From JBEGQX01 sp041180805 (GTDB lineage Bacteria; Planctomycetota; Planctomycetia; Gemmatales; Gemmataceae): DNA of 33,656 bases. Position numbers and translations under genes: made by a program. Of this stretch, positions 7,275 through 15,496 are shown piece by piece (within the stretch, counting starts at the first letter, position 1; every line of letters begins with the position of its first letter). The notes under the pieces are model-generated. The model saw only the letters and a list, made by a program, of their open reading frames with translations. It was not told where the DNA came from and did no database searches. The stretch lies in assembly GCA_041180805.1 (NCBI GenBank), contig JBEGQX010000111.1, forward strand, positions 1-33,656. The letters are read 5' to 3'.

Positions 7275-8642
7275 TCAGGATGCCCCTTGGGTCAGGCCAT
7301 CGGCCATGGCTTTTTCAGCCTTGCCATTAATATACTCAACCGCCTTTTGAAGAACCTTGTCCACATGGGGTTTCTTGCCTGGCTTTGCCTCGGTGGTTTT
7401 TTTGTCCCTGATAATGTCTCGGTCACTACGGTCCATCAGGAATTCCAAACGTTCCTCATCTTTTAAAGCCACCTCGTAACCAGCATCTGGTTTGACTCCC
7501 CATTCATCGGTTTCTTTGCTATCTGGAAAACGATGGATATTCTTACCACTGGGGCGCCAATAACTTGCTGTGGTTAACTTCAATGCGCTGGATTTGTTCT
7601 CCAGATCGATGATATTCTGGACACTGCCTTTGCCAAAACTTCTTTCGCCTATCACCACCGCGCGATGATGATCCTGAAGTGCCGCGGCCAGGATTTCACT
7701 GGCACTTGCACTGTTACGATTGATCAACACGGCGATGGGATACCGCTCGGCCGGCAAAAGCATGGTGCCTTCGGGCCTGGCCTCAATGATCTCTTCCTGC
7801 TGGTAACGACCACGCGTACTGACTATTTTTCCCTCGGTCAGAAACATATCGGCAATTTCCACAGCGGCGCGAAGTAATCCACCTGGGTTGTTACGAAGGT
7901 CCAGAATCAGTCCTCGAAGCCCTTCCTTCTGCTGGGCTATGATTATCTGCCGAACCTCTGCGGCGGCGGTTTCACTAAAACTGGTGATTCTCAGATAGCC
8001 AATACGTGATTTATCATCCAGATAATAATCCCAATCCTTGTTCTCTTTTCGACGATCCCCCAGGACACTTTGCACCTTGATAATGGAACGGCGAATGGGA
8101 ATATCCACGGGTTCTTTCCCGCCGTCGTGCAATACCGTGAGAGTGATGGTGGTGTCCGGGTCCCCCTGGATCATATCCACCGCTTCATCCAAGCGCATGG
8201 AATCAGCATTTTTGCCGTCAATTTTCAGAATGATGTCCCCTGCAAGGACACCCGCCTCATAAGCGGGGGTTCCAACCATGGGGCTGATAACGGTTAAAAG
8301 TCCACGATTATTGCGATCATAACCAACTTGTACGCCAATGCCGCCAAACTTTCCCTTGCTGGTTCGGTTGAACTGCTTTAGGTCACGGTTGTTGATAAAT
8401 GTTGAGTGAGGATCGAGGCGCTCTAAACCGCCGTTGATCATGTCTTCAACCAATTTTCGTTCCCGTTGAGGGGAAACCTCTGTCACATATCGATTGCGGA
8501 CTTCATGAAGCACATCCACCACCAGGCGAACGAGTTCGTAATCCCTGTCGTTTTCCCGTGAGGGGGCATTGGCAACAACCACCAATCCCAAAAGGGAAAA
8601 AGCGACAATACCAAGAACCCAGGCGATGTTGCGCCGAGACAT
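7275..8642 (-). CDS. ctpA: Carboxyl-terminal processing protease (S41 family) with PDZ domain
   Basis: A 455-aa periplasmic serine protease of family S41A. The first ~25 residues (RRNIAWVLGIVAFSLLGLVVVAN) form a signal anchor. A helical N-terminal region with DPHSTFIN follows, then a PDZ domain near 98-185 (GIGVQVGYD, GTPAYEAGVLAGDIILKIDG), and the catalytic S41 domain with LILDLRNNPGG, the nucleophile segment NRNSASASEI (311-316) and the general-base lysine in FGKGSVQ (Lys338). CtpA enzymes trim or degrade envelope proteins from the C-terminus. ATG 8642 was chosen because AGGAG stands 8 nt upstream; a longer frame from 8705 lacks this. First gene of a likely three-gene operon with the rluA-like and HisA-like genes. 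The C-terminal ~60 residues are charged and not conserved. Confidence 0.93.
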   Translation of the reverse strand: MSRRNIAWVLGIVAFSLLGLVVVANAPSRENDRDYELVRLVVDVLHEVRNRYVTEVSPQRERKLVEDMINGGLERLDPHSTFINNRDLKQFNRTSKGKFGGIGVQVGYDRNNRGLLTVISPMVGTPAYEAGVLAGDIILKIDGKNADSMRLDEAVDMIQGDPDTTITLTVLHDGGKEPVDIPIRRSIIKVQSVLGDRRKENKDWDYYLDDKSRIGYLRITSFSETAAAEVRQIIIAQQKEGLRGLILDLRNNPGGLLRAAVEIADMFLTEGKIVSTRGRYQQEEIIEARPEGTMLLPAERYPIAVLINRNSASASEILAAALQDHHRAVVIGERSFGKGSVQNIIDLENKSSALKLTTASYWRPSGKNIHRFPDSKETDEWGVKPDAGYEVALKDEERLEFLMDRSDRDIIRDKKTTEAKPGKKPHVDKVLQKAVEYINGKAEKAMADGLTQGAS

Positions 8643-8839
8643 ACTTTTCACTCCTTGAAAAAGACCATCCCCGGCAAAGGTTTGGCCAATAGGATTGTAA
8701 TGCAAAACGCATCAGGGAAGCGAGTGGAGATTGGAACTTAAGTAACGAAGTAGGTAGAGCCCAATATAGCCTGTCCCCGATGCCCACATAAGGAAAAGGC
8801 GTTAAAATCACCCCAAAGCCCCGAAACCAAACTTTTTTG

Positions 8840-8868
8840 TTGACAACTTTAACTATCCAACCTAGCTT
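8840..8868 (+). promoter_or_regulatory. Possible sigma70-type promoter for the TIGR03000 gene
   Basis: A perfect -35 hexamer TTGACA (8840-8845) is followed after 17 bp by TAGCTT (8863-8868), which keeps the first two bases and final T of a -10 box. It lies about 65 bp upstream of the ATG at 8934. The rest of the 291-bp region between ctpA and this gene shows no ORF or RNA gene that I can support. Confidence 0.4.
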
Positions 8869-8933
8869 ATCAGTAATCAGTGGAACCTAGGTAAACTTTA
8901 CGGCTTGTGTTGTTTAATCTAAAGGAGTTTTCT

Positions 8934-9533
8934 ATGTACAGTGTTGTTTTAGCCGCGATGATGACCACCAGTGCTTCTGCACCCGACACTTGGTTCAAGC
9001 ATTGCTGCCCACCACCCCGCGTTCATGCTTGCTGCGGTGGTTGCTATGGTTGCTACGGATATGTGGCCTACAAGCCTGTTTACTATGTACCGTATTCCTG
9101 CTGTGGCGGTTGCTACGGCTGCTATGGCAGCGTTGTTGTAAATTATTCTTGCTGCGGTGGTTGCTACGGAAGCGCACCAGCACCAGTCGCAAAACCTGCT
9201 GCTCCTGCTGCCAAGCCTCAAGCTCAACCCGCTCCTGCGTTGCCAAGCCCCAAACAGGGTGCTGCCAGCTCCAATGGTGCGACTGTAACTTTCAAGGCCC
9301 CAGTTAATGTCAAGATTTCCATTGAAGGACAGGTTATTGTCCGCAAGTCTTCCGAAGAATCCTTCTCAACCCCCGCTTTGGATGCAGACAAATCCTACAG
9401 CTATGTTGTGGAAGCAACCCGTGAAGAAAACGGCAACAAAATGACACTTTCCAAGAAAGTGCCAGTAAAGGCCGGCGAAAATGTCGTAGTTGAATTCCCT
9501 GAATTTAACAGCACGGCCACTGCAGCCCGCTAA
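8934..9533 (+). CDS. TIGR03000-domain protein with Cys/Gly/Tyr-rich repeats
   Basis: A 199-aa protein of a planctomycete-typical type. Residues 1-16 are hydrophobic and Ala/Ser-rich (MYSVVLAAMMTTSASA), probably a signal peptide. Residues ~33-79 hold two copies of CCGGCYGCYG (33-42 and 56-65) and one partial CCGGCYG (73-79), separated by Tyr/Val-rich spacers. A Pro/Ala-rich linker (80-112) follows. Residues ~116-188 are a beta-rich domain with VTFKAPVNVKISIEGQ, STPALDADKSYSYVVEA, KMTLSKKVPVKAGENVVVEF, which matches the TIGR03000 pattern (a small beta-sandwich of unknown function). The ATG at 8934 has AAAGGAG about 6 nt upstream; an upstream in-frame TTG at 8907 does not fit. A surface or cell-wall structural role is plausible but unproven. 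Confidence 0.9.
   Translation: MYSVVLAAMMTTSASAPDTWFKHCCPPPRVHACCGGCYGCYGYVAYKPVYYVPYSCCGGCYGCYGSVVVNYSCCGGCYGSAPAPVAKPAAPAAKPQAQPAPALPSPKQGAASSNGATVTFKAPVNVKISIEGQVIVRKSSEESFSTPALDADKSYSYVVEATREENGNKMTLSKKVPVKAGENVVVEFPEFNSTATAAR
9030..9170 (+). repeat. In-gene tandem-like repeats encoding CCGGCYGCYG
   Basis: Three related units lie at 9030-9059, 9099-9128 and 9150-9170 (partial). They share the nucleotide core TGCTG(C/T)GG(T/C)GGTTGCTA. Differences are mostly synonymous third-base changes, so selection on the protein repeat is more likely than recent DNA duplication. Confidence 0.8.
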
Positions 9534-9553
9534 GTTTAATTACTTTAAAAATG

Positions 9554-9592
9554 ATAACCGGGAGGATTTACCATCCTTCCGGTTATTTTTTT
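9554..9592. terminator. Bidirectional intrinsic terminator
   Basis: Arms 9554-9567 and 9573-9586 form a 14-bp stem with one G-U pair and a 5-nt loop (TTACC). On the plus strand a run of six or seven T follows (9586-9592), and on the minus strand the stem is followed by CATTTTTAAA. It ends the TIGR03000 transcript and, from the other side, the Nudix-MBL transcript, whose stop codon (9583-9585) lies inside the stem. Confidence 0.85.
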
Positions 9593-11082
9593 AACCTCCA
9601 TCGCAAGCCCCCCTCTAAACTTTCAACTTTATCTTCTTCAGATAGCTTAATTAAGCCTGCCAATAGTTGTCGTTGGGCAAGCCGCATCAATGGTTCTGGC
9701 AAACCTCGGTAAATTTCCAACGCCAAAGATTCCAGAGAATCCAACTTCATCCCCAAAGCATTCAACAATCCAGACTCCCGCTTTTCCCGGTGCTCCAGTG
9801 CCTGCTGAAATGCTTCATGACCATTCGCGACGGGACAGCCATGAAATGGCAGTAAAAGAGTTGGTTGGGAATCCCGCGCCAGCTTTAGGGAATGGATGTA
9901 GGTGCCAAGGTGCCCATCCGGGGGCGAAATAAGAATGGTAGTGGAGGTGGAAATCAAATCTCCAACCAGCATGGTTCTGCTTCGAGGCTCCAGAAACACC
10001 AAATGGCCTTCGGCATGACCCGGCGTAAAAATAGGGAACAGCCTTAGTTCATCGCCTGTTTCAGGATTCACGCCAAGGTTAATTTCACTGCCATCCAGAA
10101 GGCTATGGTGTACCTCACACTTCCCCACAAGTTTCAAGGCAGTCTTGGGGTGGGCAAATATGGGAACCTTGAATTTTTCGGAAAATCGTCCCGCCTCGTT
10201 GACATGATCTGGATGATGGTGCGTCAGCAGGATTCCAGTGAATTCATGGCCAAACTTTTGCTTACGCTGAATAGCTTTGCGAATTTCCTCGAAGCCCACT
10301 GGTCGGGAAGGCCCGGGATCGACCAGAAAAAACCTTGTTCCCCCAACCAAAATCACATTCCCAATCTGCTCCATTGCCGGACCGGGACAGTGAACCGAAA
10401 CAACCTCGGCCCATGATCGAAATCGGACCCTCTCCAAGGGAATTTCATCAAATCGCTGGGGAATTTCCCTTATGGAAGTCCCTTCCCAACTTTTCATCAT
10501 TTCCAAAATTGCAAGCACAGGTGGAGACAACAGGATTTCATCCCTATGCCATCGTTCCAAATGCTGTGTGACAGTGCCCCAAGTCCCCTGATCCAGTTCC
10601 AAACTGTTTAATTGTGGCTGCTGTTCCTTGGGACAACTAGCTTGAAAGAATCGTGTTTGAAAGCGTTGAGGGGAAAATGGAGGGGTTGAGAATAGTCCCA
10701 TGGCCACTAGTTTGTCACCCATGAGCCGCCAGCCGTTTCTGGCAATCATTTCCCCAAAAGTGATTTTTTTTAGACGTATCTGCTCTCTCAAGGATGCCAA
10801 AAGGGTCACATCATTTAAACAGTTTCCATTTTCATCAAGGGCAAGAAGAACTCCTGCCTCCTCAAACAATTCACGAATGGCAGCTACCCTGGCAAGATTC
10901 CAAGGCTCCTGGTTACCGGCAAGTTCACGATCCTCGGGATCGACTTTGCCACCGGGAAACGCATGAAATCCCCCTAGAAACTTCAATTTGGGGGATCTGC
11001 GCGCCAAATAAACTTTGTTTGGGGCTGCGTGATCATGAAGGATCACTGATGCAGCGGGAACAAAAACAGGTAATTCAGACAT
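9583..11082 (-). CDS. Nudix hydrolase - metallo-beta-lactamase-fold fusion protein
   Basis: A 499-aa two-domain enzyme. Residues ~5-200 form a Nudix domain: GGFHAFPGGKVD leads into an expanded Nudix box whose core REL-FEEAG is at 70-77, with about 24 residues between GG and RE instead of the usual handful. Such long loops are known in NUDT7/19-like (CoA-type) Nudix enzymes. Residues ~225-420 are an MBL-fold hydrolase with THHHPDH (His288, His290, Asp292, His293), TPGH (His356), the bridging Asp375 in LVGDLIS and His414 in LPFHG, so all metal ligands are present. A helical winged-helix-like tail follows, as in LACTB2-type MBL proteins. Substrate is unknown. The ATG at 11082 has AGG about 10 nt upstream. 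It follows the response regulator by 26 bp and may share its transcript. Confidence 0.88.
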   Translation of the reverse strand: MSELPVFVPAASVILHDHAAPNKVYLARRSPKLKFLGGFHAFPGGKVDPEDRELAGNQEPWNLARVAAIRELFEEAGVLLALDENGNCLNDVTLLASLREQIRLKKITFGEMIARNGWRLMGDKLVAMGLFSTPPFSPQRFQTRFFQASCPKEQQPQLNSLELDQGTWGTVTQHLERWHRDEILLSPPVLAILEMMKSWEGTSIREIPQRFDEIPLERVRFRSWAEVVSVHCPGPAMEQIGNVILVGGTRFFLVDPGPSRPVGFEEIRKAIQRKQKFGHEFTGILLTHHHPDHVNEAGRFSEKFKVPIFAHPKTALKLVGKCEVHHSLLDGSEINLGVNPETGDELRLFPIFTPGHAEGHLVFLEPRSRTMLVGDLISTSTTILISPPDGHLGTYIHSLKLARDSQPTLLLPFHGCPVANGHEAFQQALEHREKRESGLLNALGMKLDSLESLALEIYRGLPEPLMRLAQRQLLAGLIKLSEEDKVESLEGGLRWRLKK

Positions 11083-11108
11083 TGGATGAAACCTGAAAGC
11101 CCCGGGGC

Positions 11109-11495
11109 TTACTGACCTTCAGGCTTTGATTGATTCAGCGCCTTATGCACAGATTCCAATAATTCATCCATGGCAAAGGGTTTTCTAAGATAATTCACAA
11201 CGCCCAAATACTCGGCGTACGCCTTGTGCCTTTGGCCCTCATTCGCGGTAATCATGATAAAAGGAGGGGCATCCGTCTTGCCACGAAAATGCTCCAATAC
11301 AGGGTAACCACCCATCTTTGGCATCATCATATCTATGATTACCAAGTCTGGTTTTTGGTTATAAATCTGGTTCTTGCCTTGCACACCGTTATTGGCCTGC
11401 AAAACCTTGAAACCATTCTTTTCCAGAATGAGACGAAGACCTTCGCTCAATTCATGATCATCGTCGATCACCAGAATGGTCTTGGGGTCCGCCAT
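11109..11495 (-). CDS. Receiver-only (CheY-like) response regulator
   Basis: A 128-aa single receiver domain with no output domain. The acidic pocket is Asp11-Asp12 (VIDDD), the phosphoacceptor is Asp55 (LVIIDMMMPKMGG), the switch Thr83 is in MITANEG, and Lys105 is in LRKPF, so it should be phosphorylatable. Such stand-alone receivers act as phosphotransfer intermediates or on protein partners. No histidine kinase is adjacent; the nearest is at 22569-24317 on the same strand. ATG 11495 was chosen because AAAGGA stands 9 nt upstream; a TTG two codons earlier has only 3 nt. The unusual Tyr/Asn-rich stretch GKNQIYNQKPD precedes the phosphorylated strand. Confidence 0.92.
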   Translation of the reverse strand: MADPKTILVIDDDHELSEGLRLILEKNGFKVLQANNGVQGKNQIYNQKPDLVIIDMMMPKMGGYPVLEHFRGKTDAPPFIMITANEGQRHKAYAEYLGVVNYLRKPFAMDELLESVHKALNQSKPEGQ

Positions 11496-11592
11496 ATTCA
11501 ATTGTCCTTTGTTTCAAGAAATAACAGGAAGGCAGCTATTAAAGTAACAAGCTTGGCCATTACATACAAGGGAAGACAAACCCCTTTTGAAA

Positions 11593-11616
11593 TTTTGGCT
11601 TTTATAATCGCCAAAA
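11593..11616 (-). terminator. Weak hairpin after the CocE-type hydrolase gene
   Basis: TTTTGGC (11593-11599) pairs with GCCAAAA (11610-11616) around a 10-nt AT-rich loop, only 3 nt past the stop codon. Read on the minus strand it is followed by TTTCAAAAGG, so the U-tract is poor. It may attenuate rather than end transcription into the response regulator gene. Confidence 0.3.
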
Positions 11617-11619
11617 GTT

Positions 11620-13281
11620 TCACTCCACGACTGGGGCTATAATCCTTGAGGCGTTCTTGCTTTGATGGAATACGCTGTTGGTGGCGGTACGGGCATTGGT
11701 GGGAAAATCCAGTGTAAGGGGTTCACCGGTATTGGGGTTTGGTTCATAAAAAGGTGCTCCTGTGCTGGAAATAGTCACCCTGATTCTGTGCCCTTTATTG
11801 AAAACAAGACTAAGAGAACCAACATCAAATGCAATTTTTGTCAGCTCCCCGGGTTTTAGCATGACTTCTTTTTCAAAACCTTCCCGGTAACGAGCCCTGC
11901 GAATGTAATCCATCACCAGCATGGACCTTCCATCAGGATATACATCACTGATGCGAACAATAAAATCCGTGTCCGGACAATCCGATGTCACAAAAAGTTC
12001 CGCCTGAACCTTGCCAGTCCACTCCACCGGATGCGCTAAAATCTCTGAAGAGAAAGTTTTAACCTCTTTCTGGGTTTCAAATGGCCGGGCATCCTTCCCA
12101 CCGGGAAAAGCCCTATCAGGAATGGATGCCGGGTTCAGGGGATCCGCAAGAAATGTAGTTTTGGAATTCGCAACGGATGGTTTCGATTCATTCAAAATTC
12201 CACCTTCTTGAAAATAATAACTTTTGGTATTGGCTTTAATCGGCCAGTCCTTGCTGGTTCTCCACTCATTGCCAGGCGCGGAGTTTTCACCCACGGCACC
12301 CATGGTGTAATAACGCACCGTGGATTCTTTCTCCACGCCGTTTTCCACACCTTTTAAATAGTGGTCAAACCAGCGGATCATATGATCATCCATGAAAAAT
12401 TTGGCGTTTTCGGGATAGATCATTTCATTGGACTTGTTAGTTTCCTTGAAGCGACCATGCAGCCAGGGGCCAATTAAAAGCTGCTGCGTCCCTATGGATT
12501 TTTCACCCCCCTTGTGCTGTCTACCAACAAAACTGTCTATGGAACCCACAGACATGAAGTCATACCAGCTACCCACGCTAAAGCACGGCACATTCATTTT
12601 GTCAAAATACTGCGCGCAATCTTCCTGCTTCCAGTATTCATCAAAGGTGGGATGCCTGAACCATTCCTTTAGCAAATTGATGTTATCTTCGGGGTTTCTG
12701 CACACCGAGGACATCTGTTTGAATCTTTCCGGACGGGTTGCACCACCGATACGATACCCTTCGTGGTAAAGACTAAGTCCCGTGTCGATCATATATTGGC
12801 AAACCAGATGAGGAGGCTGCGTTACCGCGAGAAAGTTCTGGGCAAAACCGGCCTGCGAACTTCCAAGCGTTCCAATCTTTCCGGTACTCCAAGGTTGCTT
12901 AGCCAGCCATTCCACCGTGTCATAACCATCTTTTAATTCACCCCAGCCCAGTGCCCGGTAACCAACCCATGTACCCTCGGATTGACCTGCTCCCCGAAAA
13001 TTTTCAAGGGCCACCACATATCCGGCTCGCACTAACTTCTCATAGCTTTTACCCATGGCAGGAGACTTGATATCCGCATACCTTTGTTCATAGAGAACCG
13101 GCCAGGGCCCCTTTCCCTCTGGAAAAAAAAGATACGTGGATAGTTTTTTACCATCCCTCATGGGAATCATCACGTGCTTGCGGAAGACCCCTTGCGCAAC
13201 TTTTTCTTCCTGAGCCACCAGACCAGAAATCGCCACGAGACTGGTTAAAACAGCCAGCGCAAACCTGTTTTTTAGAAACAT
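11620..13281 (-). CDS. Secreted CocE/NonD-family hydrolase (X-Pro dipeptidyl-peptidase S15-like)
   Basis: A 553-aa exported alpha/beta-hydrolase. MFLKNRFALAVLTSLVAISGLVAQ is a clear Sec signal peptide with cleavage probably near VAQ/E. The hydrolase core begins at IPMRDGKKLSTYLFFP and continues with ENFRGAGQSEG and the nucleophile elbow GTLGSSQAGF (Ser142). After a helical cap (KGVENGVEKESTVRYYTMG) comes the C-terminal jelly-roll domain typical of CocE/PepX-C (ARPFETQKEVKTF, AELFVTSDCPDTDFIVRISDVYPDGRS, FNKGHRIRVTISS). Known members cleave Xaa-Pro peptides, cocaine esters, glutaryl-cephalosporins or acylamides, so the substrate here is open. ATG 13281 is preceded by GAGG at 7 nt; an upstream TTG is worse. 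It lies 23 nt after the tandem hydrolase and is probably cotranscribed with it. Confidence 0.92.
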   Translation of the reverse strand: MFLKNRFALAVLTSLVAISGLVAQEEKVAQGVFRKHVMIPMRDGKKLSTYLFFPEGKGPWPVLYEQRYADIKSPAMGKSYEKLVRAGYVVALENFRGAGQSEGTWVGYRALGWGELKDGYDTVEWLAKQPWSTGKIGTLGSSQAGFAQNFLAVTQPPHLVCQYMIDTGLSLYHEGYRIGGATRPERFKQMSSVCRNPEDNINLLKEWFRHPTFDEYWKQEDCAQYFDKMNVPCFSVGSWYDFMSVGSIDSFVGRQHKGGEKSIGTQQLLIGPWLHGRFKETNKSNEMIYPENAKFFMDDHMIRWFDHYLKGVENGVEKESTVRYYTMGAVGENSAPGNEWRTSKDWPIKANTKSYYFQEGGILNESKPSVANSKTTFLADPLNPASIPDRAFPGGKDARPFETQKEVKTFSSEILAHPVEWTGKVQAELFVTSDCPDTDFIVRISDVYPDGRSMLVMDYIRRARYREGFEKEVMLKPGELTKIAFDVGSLSLVFNKGHRIRVTISSTGAPFYEPNPNTGEPLTLDFPTNARTATNSVFHQSKNASRIIAPVVE

Positions 13282-13304
13282 AGTCAAACCTCAACAAATA
13301 AATT

Positions 13305-15344
13305 TCAGGTCGAATACATGGCTCCCAACGGATCCAACATCTGCAATTTTTCGCCCAAGGATGCGTAACATTCCGGAAGATCAAAATGTTCGAGCACATT
13401 TGGTAGCATGCAAGACAAAGGCCAGTCGTAGCATTCCGAAGTTGCCAGTTCTTCGTAAGACTTCAGCGGGTTTTTTAGAGTTACCCTGGTTAAACCACCA
13501 TCAAGGATGGCTGCAAACAAAGCCGGCAAGCTGCCCCAGCGAAAACCCGCTATCTGGATTTCCTGCAAACCTTCCTGCCTAAGCCATTGAATGACCCGAA
13601 GCACATCAAAAGTTTTCTGGCCCAGATAAGGTGAGTCCAACATCAGGGAGTGGACGGCATAAAAATAGTCACTGCCGTACTGGGAAAGAAATTGGTTTTT
13701 TCCACAAGTGTCTGGCCGCGATTCCCCTATTCCACGCACATCACAGGCGAAAAACAGTGATTCCGGATTTTGTTGCACCAGCGATTTCACCAATGCTTCC
13801 TCTCGCAACTCCTGGTCTGCGGAATGATGGGAAATATACAGCACAGCTTTTTTTGCACCTCTTGGCGGGCGGGAATCATGGCCTTTGCTGGAAAGCATGG
13901 AAACAATGGCATGAATTCCCGGCTCCGTCTCAATCGCATAAACCGCCGCAACAGGCTTTGGATACAACTTTGAAGAAACATTACGGAGAATTCGATAATC
14001 CACCTCGCCAGCCAGGGTTGGCATTTTCAAAACCTGCTTGATTCTATCCCCAATTTTTTCTTTCCTGGCGGACCTAGATTTGGAAAGCGCGATGGCCTTT
14101 TGTCGGGTAAATGAGAAAACGGTGCGGGAGTCAAACTCGGATACCTGACCGCTGGGCGTGCATGCGAGCGTTTCATCTTTCTCAATCACCAGTTCGGGCT
14201 CGCTTGCCTGATTGGAAATTTTCGTCACTTGGTTGAACCATTGGTACATGGCTTCGCGATTTTCCTTCGAATAGCCATGTTCTGTGGGGCCGATAAAAAG
14301 CTTAAGGTTTTCAGGCTTCTCCAAAAGTTTGTACAGCCGGGAAAGTTTTTGGTACGCCTCCTGTGCTCCCCGTACATCAAAAAAATCCCTTTCCTTGGCA
14401 AGAATCGCCACCGGTTTGGGGGCCATCGCCGCCAGAAAATCCGAATGGTCCAGGTTCAAAGCAAGCGCCATGGGCGGGCATTGTTCGGTGTCGGCTGGTA
14501 ATTCATTTTCCAGGTTTCGGCGAAATGTGGTGACAAAGCAACTTGGCGCAGCCATCGTCCAGCGGGATTCCACCCCACAAAGCCAGGTGGTCATGGTGCC
14601 TCCACCCGAGTTGCCGGTAATTCCAACATGGCTTGGGTCGACTTCCGGACGGGTTAAAAGATAATCCAAGGCCCGAATACCATCCCAAGAACGCCAGCTT
14701 CCAAGAAATTCCCCGACAAGAAACTGCTGGTTTCCACCATGCAGGTGTTCCCCCACACCAACCCTTGGGCGGGATTTCCCCTCAACATGACCATACTGAA
14801 GCCTTTCCCCCTGGCCGATGGGATCAAAAATAAGAACCACATAACCCATGCGAGCCAACCCCTGTGCAAACGATTGGTAGGCATCCGCAGCTTTCCCGTT
14901 ATTACTGTGGCCACAAGAGCCCACCACGCCGGGAAGTGGAAACTTTCTGTTTTTGGGAACATAAAGGTTGGCACTTACTAAAAAGCCCGGCCTGCTTTCA
15001 AAAAGAACTTTTTCAATGTTGTAATCTTTTCGCTCCACTTTCCCGGTTATCCGGGCATTGAGAGGGGTTTTTTCGGGAAAAGTGCCAAAGCATTTCTGGA
15101 TTCTAGCTTTTGCATCCACAACATATTTTTGGGCATCCTCACGGGTTTTTAGTTCCTCTATGGCCCTTTTATTGGCCTTTTCAGACTCCCTCACCTTGCG
15201 CACAAAATATTCATGAACCATGTGCGGAAATCGATTCAAAGACGGCTGCGAATCCGCTGAATGAAGCAGCATGGTTCCCTGGGTTGCAAGCAGCGCAAGA
15301 ATCTCCCTGCGACACGGGATAAAAAATTTACCGGTTGTATTCAT
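13305..15344 (-). CDS. Exported tandem alpha/beta-hydrolase (acetylxylan-esterase-like) with degenerate second domain
   Basis: A 679-aa protein built from two hydrolase-like halves. The N-terminus (MNTTGKFFIPCRREILALLA...) has an RR-E-I-L motif before a hydrophobic stretch, resembling a Tat signal. The first hydrolase (~110-370) shows LPGVVGSCGHSNNGKA, FDPIGQGER, the nucleophile elbow GITGNSGGGT (Ser246), Asp in AKERDFFDVRG (~320-323) and His356 in GPTEHGYS, a complete triad of the acetyl-esterase/dienelactone-hydrolase type. The second half (~445-670) repeats the fold (VLYISHHSAD, FACDVRGIGES), but its elbow reads GFRWGS, with Arg602 in place of the serine. ATG 15344 has GGAG 6 nt upstream; the frame continues open to 15476 without a better start. 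It heads a likely operon with the CocE-type gene. Confidence 0.85.
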   Translation of the reverse strand: MNTTGKFFIPCRREILALLATQGTMLLHSADSQPSLNRFPHMVHEYFVRKVRESEKANKRAIEELKTREDAQKYVVDAKARIQKCFGTFPEKTPLNARITGKVERKDYNIEKVLFESRPGFLVSANLYVPKNRKFPLPGVVGSCGHSNNGKAADAYQSFAQGLARMGYVVLIFDPIGQGERLQYGHVEGKSRPRVGVGEHLHGGNQQFLVGEFLGSWRSWDGIRALDYLLTRPEVDPSHVGITGNSGGGTMTTWLCGVESRWTMAAPSCFVTTFRRNLENELPADTEQCPPMALALNLDHSDFLAAMAPKPVAILAKERDFFDVRGAQEAYQKLSRLYKLLEKPENLKLFIGPTEHGYSKENREAMYQWFNQVTKISNQASEPELVIEKDETLACTPSGQVSEFDSRTVFSFTRQKAIALSKSRSARKEKIGDRIKQVLKMPTLAGEVDYRILRNVSSKLYPKPVAAVYAIETEPGIHAIVSMLSSKGHDSRPPRGAKKAVLYISHHSADQELREEALVKSLVQQNPESLFFACDVRGIGESRPDTCGKNQFLSQYGSDYFYAVHSLMLDSPYLGQKTFDVLRVIQWLRQEGLQEIQIAGFRWGSLPALFAAILDGGLTRVTLKNPLKSYEELATSECYDWPLSCMLPNVLEHFDLPECYASLGEKLQMLDPLGAMYST

Positions 15345-15496
15345 GGACTCTCCATCAGGTTCTGGCAGGAACAGCATCTTCGTGGATGATTCCATACCGG
15401 TCAAGGAATAACCATTCCCAATGGTTGTGAACCTCAAAAAATGTCTTAAGATGATTACTTGGTTGGAAGCGGACAATTATTCCAGGGATGGATTTC

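Noticed and set aside
8907..8933. Longer start for the TIGR03000 protein
   Set aside because: The ATG at 8934 has an AAAGGAG at the right distance and yields a signal-like N-terminus; the upstream TTG has neither.
9030..9170. Repeat array considered as a CRISPR-like or mobile-element repeat
   Set aside because: The units are in frame, encode a conserved peptide motif and differ mainly at third codon positions, so they are coding repeats.
8949..9307. Long overlapping reading frames on both strands within the TIGR03000 gene
   Set aside because: They are produced by the biased TGC/GGT codon repeats; none has a ribosome binding site or recognisable protein.
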